From positions 1 to 10,867 of the forward strand of contig JAGDAM010000146.1 in NCBI GenBank assembly GCA_017959485.1: a stretch of DNA of 10,867 bases. The letters run 5' to 3'. Positions 1-7,389 of the stretch are shown here, piece after piece; the first letter of the stretch is position 1; every line of letters begins with the position of its first letter. The stretch is from Clostridia bacterium (GTDB taxonomy: Bacteria > Bacillota_A > Clostridia > Oscillospirales > CAG-272). The translations under genes were made by a program, and so were the position numbers. The notes under the pieces were generated by a model, which saw only the letters and a program-made list of their open reading frames with translations, was not told the origin of the DNA and made no database searches.

Positions 1-467
1 CGAATGACCTTGATTCCCCAGGGGTCGGTCTCGCGGTCGATTATCTCCTGCATCTTCGCGTTTATAGTGTCGCGCGAAGTGAGCGACTCGTCGAGAGAAA
101 GCTCGCCGACGATATTACGGAGCGTGGTCGCGGTAAGATTCGCGAGGGCGTTAATCGGGTTGACGACGCCGTAGGTGTAAAGTTTGGCGTCGAATATCCG
201 GTAGTAGACGACGGCGTCAATCTGCATGGTGACGTTGTCGGACGTGATGACCGGCTGCGGAGGGGTGTCGAGCACCTGCTCCTTGAGCGTCGCCTTGTTG
301 GTTACGGCGTCGATCAGCGGAACCTTATAGTGAAGTCCCGCTTCCCAGGACGCGCGGAATTTTCCGAGACGTTCCACGACGAAGACGCTTGCCTGCGGGA
401 CTATTCTCAGTCCGGCAAGAAGCATAATAACCGCTATTACGCCGAGTGCGATGAAAAAGTATTCCAT
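1..467 (-). CDS. SPFH/band-7 domain membrane protein (C-terminus beyond the window edge)
   Basis: Seen: 155 codons read leftwards from the ATG at 467, with no stop before base 1, so the C-terminal part is missing. Residues 1-20 form a hydrophobic N-terminal anchor, followed at about 22-37 by the segment IVPQASVFVVERLGKF. Further on come LHYKVPLIDAV, a VITSDNVTMQIDAVVYYRI stretch and TATTLRNIVGELSLDESL. This order is typical of bacterial stomatin/prohibitin-like proteins such as QmcA/YbbK. Family knowledge: these proteins oligomerise at membranes as scaffolds or protease partners, and are often paired with an NfeD-type protein. No NfeD gene is visible upstream; it could lie to the left. An AAGGAG site 6-7 bases before the ATG supports this start. 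The gene begins 12 bp after the glycoside hydrolase stop, so it is probably co-transcribed with the rhamnose genes, though a functional link is unproven. The family call is firm; the specific role is unknown. Confidence 0.93.
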   Translation of the reverse strand, partial: MEYFFIALGVIAVIMLLAGLRIVPQASVFVVERLGKFRASWEAGLHYKVPLIDAVTNKATLKEQVLDTPPQPVITSDNVTMQIDAVVYYRIFDAKLYTYGVVNPINALANLTATTLRNIVGELSLDESLTSRDTINAKMQEIIDRETDPWGIKVI

Positions 468-479
468 GTCGATTCTCCT

Positions 480-3400
480 TTATTGTTTGCTTGTGAATTC
501 ACGAATCAGCGGAGCCGAAAGCAGGCCCTGGCGGCGCAGACGGTACTCGTAGGTCCAAGCGTCGCCTTTTGTTCTCCAGGCGGACGGGGAAGGATACGAG
601 ATCATTTCGTCCGCGCAGTGTATTCTTCCGAAAGCGTTGCCGCGGCTGTATCTCAAAGTAACGTCGAGACGGTGCTTGCCGGGTTTGAGGCCGGTAAAGA
701 CTTCGGAGTAGGGGGCGAAGGCACCGACTGTCGGACGCCTGCCGTCGATTGAAATCTCGTAAACGGCGGCGCGGTAGTGAGGCAGCCGAATCTCGACCGA
801 ATCGAGCTTCGACTCGAAGTGCATGCGGTAGGTCATTCCGCCCCCGTAGAAGGGGAAGCCCTGTTCGCACGAGTCACCGAAGCCGATCTGCCTGCGCGGT
901 CTCGCAATTTCCGGCTCGTTTCCGGAAAGCCGTACCGCGAAGTCTCCGAGAATATATACGCGCTCGGCCGCCGTCCGTTTTCCGAACGGAAGCGTGATTT
1001 CAAGTACGTTTACCCCCGGTTTGATTTCGGGCAGTTTTACGGTGTCTATAGATTTGTCGGTATACCAGCCGACCGGTTCCGACGCGACTTTTTCGCCGTT
1101 GAAAGATATGACGGCTTCCTTTGCGCGTTCGATCGCGAGAAGGGCGTCTTCCACGCGGATATCCGAGCGGAAGGAACATCTGAGCGAAAGACTGTGAGCG
1201 CTTTCTTCCGGCTGAATGCACCAGGGCTGATTTGCGCCGCCTCCCCAGACTTCCCATCCGAGGCGTATGCGGCAGTCAGAATCGATCCTCAGAATCTCTT
1301 CCGGACCCGTCACAGGTTCGCCGTCGAGCGAGTATTCAAACGTATCGAGAAGCAGAACGTTCGGCTCGTCGGTAATGATTTCGGCTTTGCGGATCTCAAG
1401 CCCCCGATGTTCGAAGGACTCCGCGGCCGCCGCTTTCACTTCTTTGTAACGGTCGCCCTCGCGCGCCGGAATCAGTTTGTATAGCAGACTGTCATGCGGA
1501 TAGAGAATAGCCGGGATTACCGTCTTTCCGCCGTTGACCGAATACGAAACCGGGCGGACTTCTCCGGTAAGCGTGTCGTAGAGTTCCGCCTTCCAGCATC
1601 CGGAAAGCGTAACGGTAATCTTCTGTCTTGAGGAAATATCGTTGTTGTACGGATTGACTCCCCTGCATATAAAGAGCCAGCGGTCTTTTCCGTCCCGTCT
1701 CAACTGGTGGAAAAGGTTGTCGGTTCTCGTGCCCGAAGGATTTCTGATATCGACCGTGCGTACGTCCTCGAGCGTCTCGAGCAGCGCCGCGGGCGACGGC
1801 TCGACTCTTTCCGATTTCGCGTAAAGATCCGCCGGTCTGTCCGACGGCAGCGCGTCGGCGAACGCGGGAGAGTCGCCCACGAATATGAGTGTTCCTCCCG
1901 CGGCGCGGAAGCTCTCAAGCCGGTCGAGAGTAGTCGAACGGAGGGTCTCGCAGCAGGGAACGATCACCGCGTCGTATTCCATATCTCCCACGCGGAGCGG
2001 ATTGCCGCCCTTCGGGCAGAGTTCGGGAAGAAGCGATTCGCTGACGTAGTCGAAATCGACCGATCCGAAGAGCAGCCAGTTCGTTACGTTTTCAAAAGCG
2101 CTGTCGAGGCGGGATCTCGCGGCGGCGCTGGTCGACGAAGGTCCCCAGTGAAGCCATAGAGACTCGACGGGATGGATAACGCCCACTCTGATCACCGGCT
2201 TTCCGCGCGTAAGAGCGGTATTCAGCCGGGCAAAATGATCCTCGACGAGCGGATAGTCGCGGTACCAGTTCGACTGATAGCTGATGCTGGCCGGGTAGTC
2301 GCGCTTCGCCTCTCCCTCCATCGAGACCCAGGACAGATGCGGGACGCGGAGAGTCACTCCGAGAGCCGCCTGCCAGTCTCCCTGAAGCTTGTGGCCTCTG
2401 AAGTCGTAATACCAGTCGGTGACTCCGTAAAGCTCGCTCATGACGCCTTCGCGGCGGTACTGGTGGGCTACCGACGAAGCCTGCTTTGCGGTCGTATACT
2501 CGTGCCTGTCGGCGAGCATATCGATTCCCGGAAGCTGGAATGAGGCAAGCGATCTCATAACCTCGCCTACCGCCTGAGTCTGGGAGCTGAGACTCGGCTC
2601 TCTCATCATGTGACCCGTCAGCGCGATTCCGTGCTCTTCGCACCACTTTCCGAGATTTGCCGAAAAAGCGTCGCGGAACCTGTCGCAGGCGTGATCGTGA
2701 TAGTGATATCTGACGGTGGAAACTCCAGACTGAAGATCCCAGAAGAGTTCCGGCAGGCGTGCGACGATATCCTCACCGTATTTTTCCTTGAAGGTTTCCG
2801 GGAAATCGTCGGTCCAGGGAAGAATGACGTCGTCTTCCGATTCCGGGAAGGGAAGAGTCTGCTTGTGCGTGAACTGCGGCTCGTCGGTAAAGATCGAGGG
2901 AATGACTCCGCCGAATCTGTCTCCGACTTTATCGAAATAACGCTCGTGAGTCACCTCGATGAACCTGTCGATCGTCTTTTTGTCCATCAGGTTCGCGTAT
3001 GTGTAGCCGTTGTATCTCGGCGTGCACGCGGGAGATTCCACGTAGGCGTACCACGTCTTTCCGCGAGGCCGCTCGTCGCCGGAAAGTACGCGGAAGGAAG
3101 ACAAACGTCCGTCGGCGTCAAGCTCAACGTCGTATTTCGCGAGGAACAGGCCGTTGCCCGAGCGCTTTGCGGTCTGCGCCTCGGAACCTTCCCGAACGAG
3201 CCCTCCGAGCTCTTCGTAGGGCTTTCGGGTTAACAGAATATATCTGATCCGGTATTTTTCCTCTTTGGTTACGATACCTCCCGCGAATCCGGACGGCCAT
3301 CTGTCCTCGTCGTAAAGATAGGAGAGCATCCCGCGCTTTTCGGCCTCGTCGGTGCAGGCAGCGACAAGATCCATAAACTCGTCTCCGAGATACTCGGTGG

Positions 3401-3590
3401 CCATGCCAGAGCGGACGTGCATATGAAAACCGCCGAAACCCATCTCCTGAAGAACGCCGATCTGCCGGAGCAGTTCGTCGCGGTCGAGTTTGCAGTTCCA
3501 TGCCCAGAAGGGGGCGCCGCGATATTCGCTCGTCGGTTTTTTAAAGAGAGAAGCCGTGAGTTTTTTTGAATCGTTCTTTTTATACAGCAT
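480..3590 (-). CDS. GH106-like glycoside hydrolase, putative cytoplasmic alpha-L-rhamnosidase
   Basis: Seen: 1036 residues from the ATG at 3590, which has GAGG about 8 bases upstream. The open frame continues to 3887, but that extension runs over the end of rhaA and lacks family-like sequence. There is no signal peptide; the N-terminus is lysine-rich and polar. Residues 22-105 hold YRGAPFWAWN, GGFHMHVRSGM and YDEDRWPSGFAGG, as in the N-terminal barrel of GH106-like enzymes. FTDEPQF (234-240) and SELYGVTDW (385-393) carry Glu237 and Glu386, my candidates for catalytic acids. PHLSWVSMEGEAKRDYP is at 417-433. Residues 465-580 look like a Rossmann-type beta-galactosidase-associated domain (AVIVPCCETL, GGTLIFVGD). 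About 810-1025 looks like beta-sandwich, sugar-binding-like modules. Role inferred: release of L-rhamnose from an imported oligosaccharide or glycoside, supported by rhaA immediately upstream (50 bp). The substrate is not proven; many members of this family are annotated only as glycosyl hydrolase. Confidence 0.85.
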   Translation of the reverse strand: MLYKKNDSKKLTASLFKKPTSEYRGAPFWAWNCKLDRDELLRQIGVLQEMGFGGFHMHVRSGMATEYLGDEFMDLVAACTDEAEKRGMLSYLYDEDRWPSGFAGGIVTKEEKYRIRYILLTRKPYEELGGLVREGSEAQTAKRSGNGLFLAKYDVELDADGRLSSFRVLSGDERPRGKTWYAYVESPACTPRYNGYTYANLMDKKTIDRFIEVTHERYFDKVGDRFGGVIPSIFTDEPQFTHKQTLPFPESEDDVILPWTDDFPETFKEKYGEDIVARLPELFWDLQSGVSTVRYHYHDHACDRFRDAFSANLGKWCEEHGIALTGHMMREPSLSSQTQAVGEVMRSLASFQLPGIDMLADRHEYTTAKQASSVAHQYRREGVMSELYGVTDWYYDFRGHKLQGDWQAALGVTLRVPHLSWVSMEGEAKRDYPASISYQSNWYRDYPLVEDHFARLNTALTRGKPVIRVGVIHPVESLWLHWGPSSTSAAARSRLDSAFENVTNWLLFGSVDFDYVSESLLPELCPKGGNPLRVGDMEYDAVIVPCCETLRSTTLDRLESFRAAGGTLIFVGDSPAFADALPSDRPADLYAKSERVEPSPAALLETLEDVRTVDIRNPSGTRTDNLFHQLRRDGKDRWLFICRGVNPYNNDISSRQKITVTLSGCWKAELYDTLTGEVRPVSYSVNGGKTVIPAILYPHDSLLYKLIPAREGDRYKEVKAAAAESFEHRGLEIRKAEIITDEPNVLLLDTFEYSLDGEPVTGPEEILRIDSDCRIRLGWEVWGGGANQPWCIQPEESAHSLSLRCSFRSDIRVEDALLAIERAKEAVISFNGEKVASEPVGWYTDKSIDTVKLPEIKPGVNVLEITLPFGKRTAAERVYILGDFAVRLSGNEPEIARPRRQIGFGDSCEQGFPFYGGGMTYRMHFESKLDSVEIRLPHYRAAVYEISIDGRRPTVGAFAPYSEVFTGLKPGKHRLDVTLRYSRGNAFGRIHCADEMISYPSPSAWRTKGDAWTYEYRLRRQGLLSAPLIREFTSKQ

Positions 3591-3640
3591 AAAATAACCT
3601 CGCTTTTTTGTTGTATATTTCGGAAAAGTCGGATTCGGGT

Positions 3641-4903
3641 TTATCTTTTCGAAGTGACCTTCTTTTCGTACTGTTTTACGGGTTCGAGCCATTCTATACC
3701 GGGATCGACTCCGCATCTGCGGCAGTATTCCTGCCAGACCGGAGCGAAGGGCGCCGTCTTGATCTCTTCCGAAAGCACAAACAGATCGGTGAATTCCGCG
3801 GAGTTCTGCAGCTCCGCGCCGCGTGCGTTGGGCCAGAGGAAGGCGTAGAGCAGCGCTTTTCTGAATGAGCGCGCACCGCTTACCCACGCCGCGATCCGGT
3901 TGATGCTGGCGTCGAAATAGTCGAGGGCGAGGAAGAAGCAGGACGGATCCTCCGCGCGGGCGATTTCAAGCGCGATCTCCCTTATCTCGTCATCGAACCT
4001 TACGACGTGGTCGCTGTCCCATCTTACTCCGCGGGTGACGTGAAGCGCGACCCTGTCGCAGAAGAGAAGATAAGAGGAAATCTTATCGGCGACCGATTCG
4101 GTCGGATGATAATGTCCGTTGTCCATTAGCGGCACAAGTCCGCGCGAGAGCGCGTAGCTTGAGCAGAATTCGGAAGAACCGACGGTATATGACTCGACGC
4201 CTATGCCGAAGACCTTTGATTCAAGCGAGACCGCGACGAGATCCCGATTGTATCCGGAAGCCAGTATGCGGTCCATCGAATCCGCCATTCTTGCGCGGGG
4301 AGAGAAGCGGTCTGCGGGAGTGTCCTTCAGTCCGTCAGGCATCCAGAAGTTGACGAGACATTTCTCACCGGTTTCCTTCGCCAGATACTCGGCAATACGC
4401 AGACAGCAGATACCGTGTCTGATCCAGAATTCACGCACCTCGTCGTCCGGGCTCGAAAGAGTCATTCCGTTTTTTACCATCGGATGTGCGAAGAAGGTCG
4501 GGTTGAAATCTATTCCCATGCCGAGCTTTTTTGCGAATTCGACCCAGTCTTCAAAGTCCTCGGGACGAAGAGTATCCCGGTCGGAACGGCGTCCGAATTC
4601 GGGGACGGCATAGCAGGCGTGCAGGTTGAGGCGCAGCTTGCCGGGTATGAGCGACGCCGCGAATTCGATATCGCTCATCAGTTCCTTCGCTCCGGTGGCG
4701 GCGCCGGGATAGTTGCCGGTTGTCTGAATTCCGACGTCGAGAGATGCCTTGCCCTCGAACCCGCGAACGTCGTCTCCCTGCCAGCAGTGGAGCGATATCG
4801 GCAGAGACATAAGTTTGGCGATAGCGGCTTCGGCGTCGGATCCGAGACGCGCGTATTCTTCGCACGCCCGTCGGAATGCGGTCAGGTCGGAATCGTAATC
4901 CAT
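3641..4903 (-). CDS. rhaA: L-rhamnose isomerase
   Basis: Converts L-rhamnose to L-rhamnulose in the cytoplasm (EC 5.3.1.14), the first step of the phosphorylated rhamnose pathway. Seen: 420 residues from the ATG at 4903, against 419 for the E. coli enzyme. Signature stretches are SLHCWQGDDVRGFE (37-50), GNYPGAA, LNLHACY, VNFWMPDGLKD, LMDNGHYHPTESVADK and LHVTRGVRWDSDHV. The metal ligands known from E. coli RhaA all appear with a constant offset of six: Glu228, Asp261, His288 and Asp328 for the structural site, and His264, Asp296 and Asp298 for the catalytic site. The enzyme should be a metal-dependent TIM-barrel protein. It is the first gene of the minus-strand unit and has its own promoter. 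An AGGAGG lies 14 bases before the ATG, which is long; in-frame ATT codons lie 5 and 8 bases after the SD, so the true start could be two or three codons earlier. The kinase (rhaB) and aldolase (rhaD) are not in the window. Confidence 0.97.
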   Translation of the reverse strand: MDYDSDLTAFRRACEEYARLGSDAEAAIAKLMSLPISLHCWQGDDVRGFEGKASLDVGIQTTGNYPGAATGAKELMSDIEFAASLIPGKLRLNLHACYAVPEFGRRSDRDTLRPEDFEDWVEFAKKLGMGIDFNPTFFAHPMVKNGMTLSSPDDEVREFWIRHGICCLRIAEYLAKETGEKCLVNFWMPDGLKDTPADRFSPRARMADSMDRILASGYNRDLVAVSLESKVFGIGVESYTVGSSEFCSSYALSRGLVPLMDNGHYHPTESVADKISSYLLFCDRVALHVTRGVRWDSDHVVRFDDEIREIALEIARAEDPSCFFLALDYFDASINRIAAWVSGARSFRKALLYAFLWPNARGAELQNSAEFTDLFVLSEEIKTAPFAPVWQEYCRRCGVDPGIEWLEPVKQYEKKVTSKR

Positions 4904-4923
4904 GTTAATAATAGGTTCCTCCT

Positions 4924-4937
4924 CCGGCTTATGCCGG
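4924..4937 (-). promoter_or_regulatory. Leader hairpin abutting the rhaA Shine-Dalgarno
   Basis: On the minus strand the leader reads CCGGCATAAGCCGG, a perfect 5 bp GC-only stem with a 4-base loop. It is followed directly by AGGAGG (4923 to 4918), so the SD is stacked against the base of the stem. The SD-to-ATG gap is 14 bases, longer than the usual 5-9. The structure may tune translation of rhaA or may simply be a 5' stabilising stem; the sequence does not decide. Confidence 0.5.
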
Positions 4938-4955
4938 TATATTTTTTTCAAGCAT

Positions 4956-4984
4956 ATTATACAACATTTAAAACGGCTTTTCAA
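4956..4984 (-). promoter_or_regulatory. Promoter of the rhaA unit
   Basis: On the minus strand there is TTGAAA (4984 to 4979), a spacer of exactly 17 bp, and TATAAT (4961 to 4956). This is a near-perfect sigma-A (sigma-70) promoter and points at rhaA. Transcription would begin near 4949, giving a leader of about 45 bases. A 16 bp imperfect palindrome, TGAAAAGCCGTTTTAA (4968-4983), covers most of the -35 box and part of the spacer, and could be a repressor operator. The protein that would bind it is not encoded in the window. Confidence 0.8.
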
Positions 4985-5060
4985 GAAAAACCGACACGGC
5001 GGATGAAAAAGAGGAGGCATTGATTTTCTGCGTGACGTTATCGCGGCTCGGGAGCAGGTT

Positions 5061-5081
5061 TTTTGCCGTTTTTCGGCAAAA
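5061..5081. repeat. Inverted repeat in the rhaA-metY divergent region
   Basis: TTTTGCCG (5061-5068) and CGGCAAAA (5074-5081) form a perfect 8 bp inverted repeat around five T residues. It overlaps a second 12 bp perfect palindrome, AAAAGGCCTTTT (5078-5089). Both sit upstream of the metY -10 element. No plus-strand gene ends upstream and no rhaA-direction transcript ends here, so a normal intrinsic terminator role is unlikely. It could be an operator or a structural element. The rest of 4985-5060 shows nothing I can assign. Confidence 0.5.
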
Positions 5082-5085
5082 GGCC

Positions 5086-5119
5086 TTTTATTATTTCAAA
5101 ATTTATGATATACTATAAT
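5086..5119 (+). promoter_or_regulatory. Probable promoter of the metY-metA unit
   Basis: An AT-rich stretch contains two overlapping -10 candidates: TATACT (5109-5114), preceded by TGA as in an extended -10, and a perfect TATAAT (5114-5119). The -35 position is weak: TTTTAT at 5086-5091 or TTATTT at 5091-5096, each at 17 bp. Either choice places the transcript start near 5121-5126 and leaves a leader of only about 25 bases before the metY ATG. Confidence 0.6.
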
Positions 5120-5147
5120 GAATTTTTTCAATTAAGAGGCGAAAGAA

Positions 5148-6440
5148 ATGCCGAACAAAGAATTTGCTATAGAGACAAAGTGCGTACAGTCGGGCTACAC
5201 TCCCTCGAGCGGAGAGCCGAGAGTGCTTCCGATTTACCAGAGCACGACTTACAAATACGATACGACCGACGACGTCGGAGCCCTTTTCGATCTGACGTCT
5301 CCGGGATATATGTACACGAGAATATCCAACCCTACGCTTGACTGCGTTGAGCGGAAGATCGCCGACCTCGAGGGGGGCTCCGGCGCGCTGCTCTGTTCCT
5401 CCGGTATGGCCGCGATAACGATAGCGGTTCTGAACGTGACTTCAGCCGGTCAGAATATCATCGCGCTCAATTCGCTTTACGGCGGAACGGTCAATCTGCT
5501 CGGCGTTACCCTGCGCCGGCTCGGAATTGACACGAGATTCGTTTCTTCGTCCATGACGGACGATGAGATAGAGGGACTGATCGACGGAAACACCCGGCTG
5601 ATTCTCGGAGAATCGCTTACGAATCCCGGGCTTGAAGTCTTCGATTTCGAAAGGTTTTCGCGGATCGCGCACTCGCATTCAATCCCTCTTTACGTAGACA
5701 ACACCTTCCCGACCCCGATAAACTGCCGTCCTTTCGAACTCGGAGCCGACGTTATCATTCACTCCACGACCAAATATATGGACGGACACGCCGTTTCGCT
5801 CGGCGGAGCCGTCGTTGACGGAGGAAGATTCGACTGGACGAACGGAAAATATCCCGAACTCACCGAGCCGGACGAGTCCTATCACGGCGTCAGATACGTC
5901 ACCGATTTCGGAATCGATAAGGCTTTCATCGTCAAGGCGAGAGTACAGCTGATGCGCGATTTCGGCGTGCCGCTTTCCCCGATGAACGCTTTCCTGCTCA
6001 ATCTCGGACTCGAAACGCTTCATCTGAGAGTCGAGAGGCACTGCGCAAACGCCGAACGCGTCGCGCGATTCCTCGCCGCTCATCCGTTTGTCGAAAGCGT
6101 CAGGTGTCCCGCGCTTCCGGATGATCCCGGATACGCGCTGGCGAAAAAATATATGCCCGGCGGAACCTGCGGAGTAATATCCTTTACCGTCAGGGGCGGA
6201 AGAGAAACCGCAAGGAAATTTATGGACAGTCTGAAACTCGCCGCTATCTGCGTTCACGTAGCCGACGCGCGCACCTGCGTGCTCAATCCCGCCGGAACGA
6301 CTCACCGTCAGCTCACCGACGATCAGCTGGCCGCCGCCGGAATCCCGGCTGGCCTTGTCCGGCTTTCTGTCGGAATCGAAAACGCCGACGATATAATCGC
6401 GGATCTGTCGAACGCGCTCGACGCGGCCGCCGGAGAGTGA
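5148..6440 (+). CDS. metY: O-acetylhomoserine sulfhydrylase (O-acetylhomoserine aminocarboxypropyltransferase)
   Basis: A PLP-dependent cytoplasmic enzyme that joins O-acetyl-L-homoserine and sulfide to give L-homocysteine and acetate (direct sulfhydrylation, EC 2.5.1.49). Seen: 430 residues, the usual length for MetY and longer than the roughly 380-400 of MetB, MetC or cystathionine gamma-lyase. Cys/Met-metabolism PLP-family landmarks include TRISNPT with Tyr56 and Arg58 as phosphate contacts from the neighbouring subunit, SSGMAAI (84-90), YVDNTF with Asp184, and [10 protein letters not shown] with the Schiff-base Lys209. The insertion after that motif (GGRFDW, then YHGVRY) is typical of O-acetylhomoserine enzymes. 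The start has AGAGG about 8-9 bases upstream. The stop is 4 bp before metA, which makes the acetylated substrate. A gamma-lyase or gamma-synthase relative is the main alternative but fits the length and partner gene less well. Confidence 0.95.
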   Translation: MPNKEFAIETKCVQSGYTPSSGEPRVLPIYQSTTYKYDTTDDVGALFDLTSPGYMYTRISNPTLDCVERKIADLEGGSGALLCSSGMAAITIAVLNVTSAGQNIIALNSLYGGTVNLLGVTLRRLGIDTRFVSSSMTDDEIEGLIDGNTRLILGESLTNPGLEVFDFERFSRIAHSHSIPLYVDNTFPTPINCRPFELGADVIIHSTTKYMDGHAVSLGGAVVDGGRFDWTNGKYPELTEPDESYHGVRYVTDFGIDKAFIVKARVQLMRDFGVPLSPMNAFLLNLGLETLHLRVERHCANAERVARFLAAHPFVESVRCPALPDDPGYALAKKYMPGGTCGVISFTVRGGRETARKFMDSLKLAAICVHVADARTCVLNPAGTTHRQLTDDQLAAAGIPAGLVRLSVGIENADDIIADLSNALDAAAGE

Positions 6441-6444
6441 CGAG

Positions 6445-7362
6445 ATGCCGATCAAAATACCTAATCTTCTTCCGGCGACTCATATTCTCAACGAAGAGAA
6501 CATCTTCGTTATGACCGAAACCAGGGCGATTACGCAGGACATCCGTCCGCTTCACATACTGATGCTCAATCTCATGCCGAAGAAGATCGTCACCGAGACT
6601 CAAATCGCCCGGCTTATCGGAAACACACCGCTGCAGGTCGAACTCGAGCTGCTGCAGACGGCGACTCACCGGTCCACCCACACCCCCGACGAGCATATGC
6701 TCGCTTTCTACAAGACCTTTTCCGAAGTCAGGGACCGCAAATTCGACGGTATGATCATCACCGGCGCGCCGGTCGAGCAGCTGCCCTTCGAGGAGGTCGA
6801 ATACTGGGACGAGCTGTGCGAGATAATGGAATGGACCACGACTCACGTCACGAGCACCTTCCACATCTGCTGGGGAGCCCAGGCAGGCCTCTATTATCAC
6901 TACGGCATACCGAAACACCGGCTCGACCGCAAGCTGTTCGGCGTATTCGAGCACCGAGCCGACCACAAATCCTCCATGCTTCTCCGCGGCTTTGACGACC
7001 GGTTCTGGGTACCTCATTCAAGATATACAACAGTGGATCCCGAAGACGTCGCGGCCGTTCCCGAGCTCAAGGTTCTCGCGTCCTCCGACGAAGCGGGACT
7101 CTACATCTGCTCGACCGAAAAGGGAAGACGAATATTTGTCACCGGGCACTCGGAATACGATCAGTATACGCTCGACGCCGAATACCGCAGGGATCTCGCG
7201 GCCGGACTTAATACCGCGCCTCCGGTCAACTACTATCCCGGAGACGACCCCGACGCCGTTCCTCCCGTCAAGTGGAGAAGCTGCGCAAATCTCCTCTATT
7301 CCAACTGGCTCAACTATTTCGTTTATCAGACAACTCCCTATGACATCAATACCATCGGATAA
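6445..7362 (+). CDS. metA: Homoserine O-acetyltransferase, MetA family
   Basis: Transfers an acyl group from acyl-CoA to the hydroxyl of L-homoserine, the committing step of methionine synthesis. Seen: 305 residues, normal for the family. The glutamine-amidotransferase-like fold is shown by HICWGAQAG with nucleophile Cys142, and by [12 protein letters not shown] with His235 and Glu237 completing the triad; Lys47 sits in [10 protein letters not shown]. The residue after GAPV is Glu111. Published work on MetA proteins found that Glu at 111 favours acetyl-CoA, as in Bacillus cereus, while Gly favours succinyl-CoA, as in E. coli. I therefore call it an acetyltransferase although many databases label the family succinyltransferase. 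It starts 4 bp after the metY stop, with GGAG inside the metY tail serving as RBS, so translation is probably coupled. The neighbouring MetY needs exactly this acetyl product. Confidence 0.96.
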   Translation: MPIKIPNLLPATHILNEENIFVMTETRAITQDIRPLHILMLNLMPKKIVTETQIARLIGNTPLQVELELLQTATHRSTHTPDEHMLAFYKTFSEVRDRKFDGMIITGAPVEQLPFEEVEYWDELCEIMEWTTTHVTSTFHICWGAQAGLYYHYGIPKHRLDRKLFGVFEHRADHKSSMLLRGFDDRFWVPHSRYTTVDPEDVAAVPELKVLASSDEAGLYICSTEKGRRIFVTGHSEYDQYTLDAEYRRDLAAGLNTAPPVNYYPGDDPDAVPPVKWRSCANLLYSNWLNYFVYQTTPYDINTIG

Positions 7363-7389
7363 TATCCGGGTTGAGAGAGGCCGTTAACA

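Noticed and set aside
777..1484. Long plus-strand frames opposite the glycoside hydrolase (also around 1707-2159 and 2610-3233).
   Set aside because: They are arginine-rich antisense shadows with no RBS, no recognisable domains, and a fully supported gene on the other strand.
3591..3887. N-terminal extension of the glycoside hydrolase frame by 99 codons, to an upstream ATG at 3887.
   Set aside because: It overlaps the end of rhaA for almost 250 bp in another frame, has an arginine-rich shadow composition, and the ATG at 3590 has its own RBS and leads straight into family-like sequence.
4904..5020. Extension of rhaA by 39 codons to an ATG at 5020.
   Set aside because: It would cross the TATAAT promoter, the hairpin and the SD; the resulting length exceeds the family, and the ATG at 4903 gives the exact E. 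coli spacing of ligands.
5061..5081. Intrinsic terminator reading of the hairpin.
   Set aside because: No plus-strand gene ends upstream, the minus-strand copy lacks a downstream T tract, and the plus-strand stem is followed by AGGCC rather than a direct T run.
5020..5119. Small plus-strand frame starting at TTG (5020) behind GAGGAGG (5011-5017).
   Set aside because: The spacing of two bases is too short for initiation, the 32-residue product resembles nothing, and it runs across the inverted repeats and the metY -10 element.
5679..6455. 258-codon minus-strand frame opposite metY, and a 294-codon one opposite metG (8245-9129).
   Set aside because: Both are antisense to strongly conserved enzymes, without domain-like sequence, and are explained by codon bias at the opposite strand.
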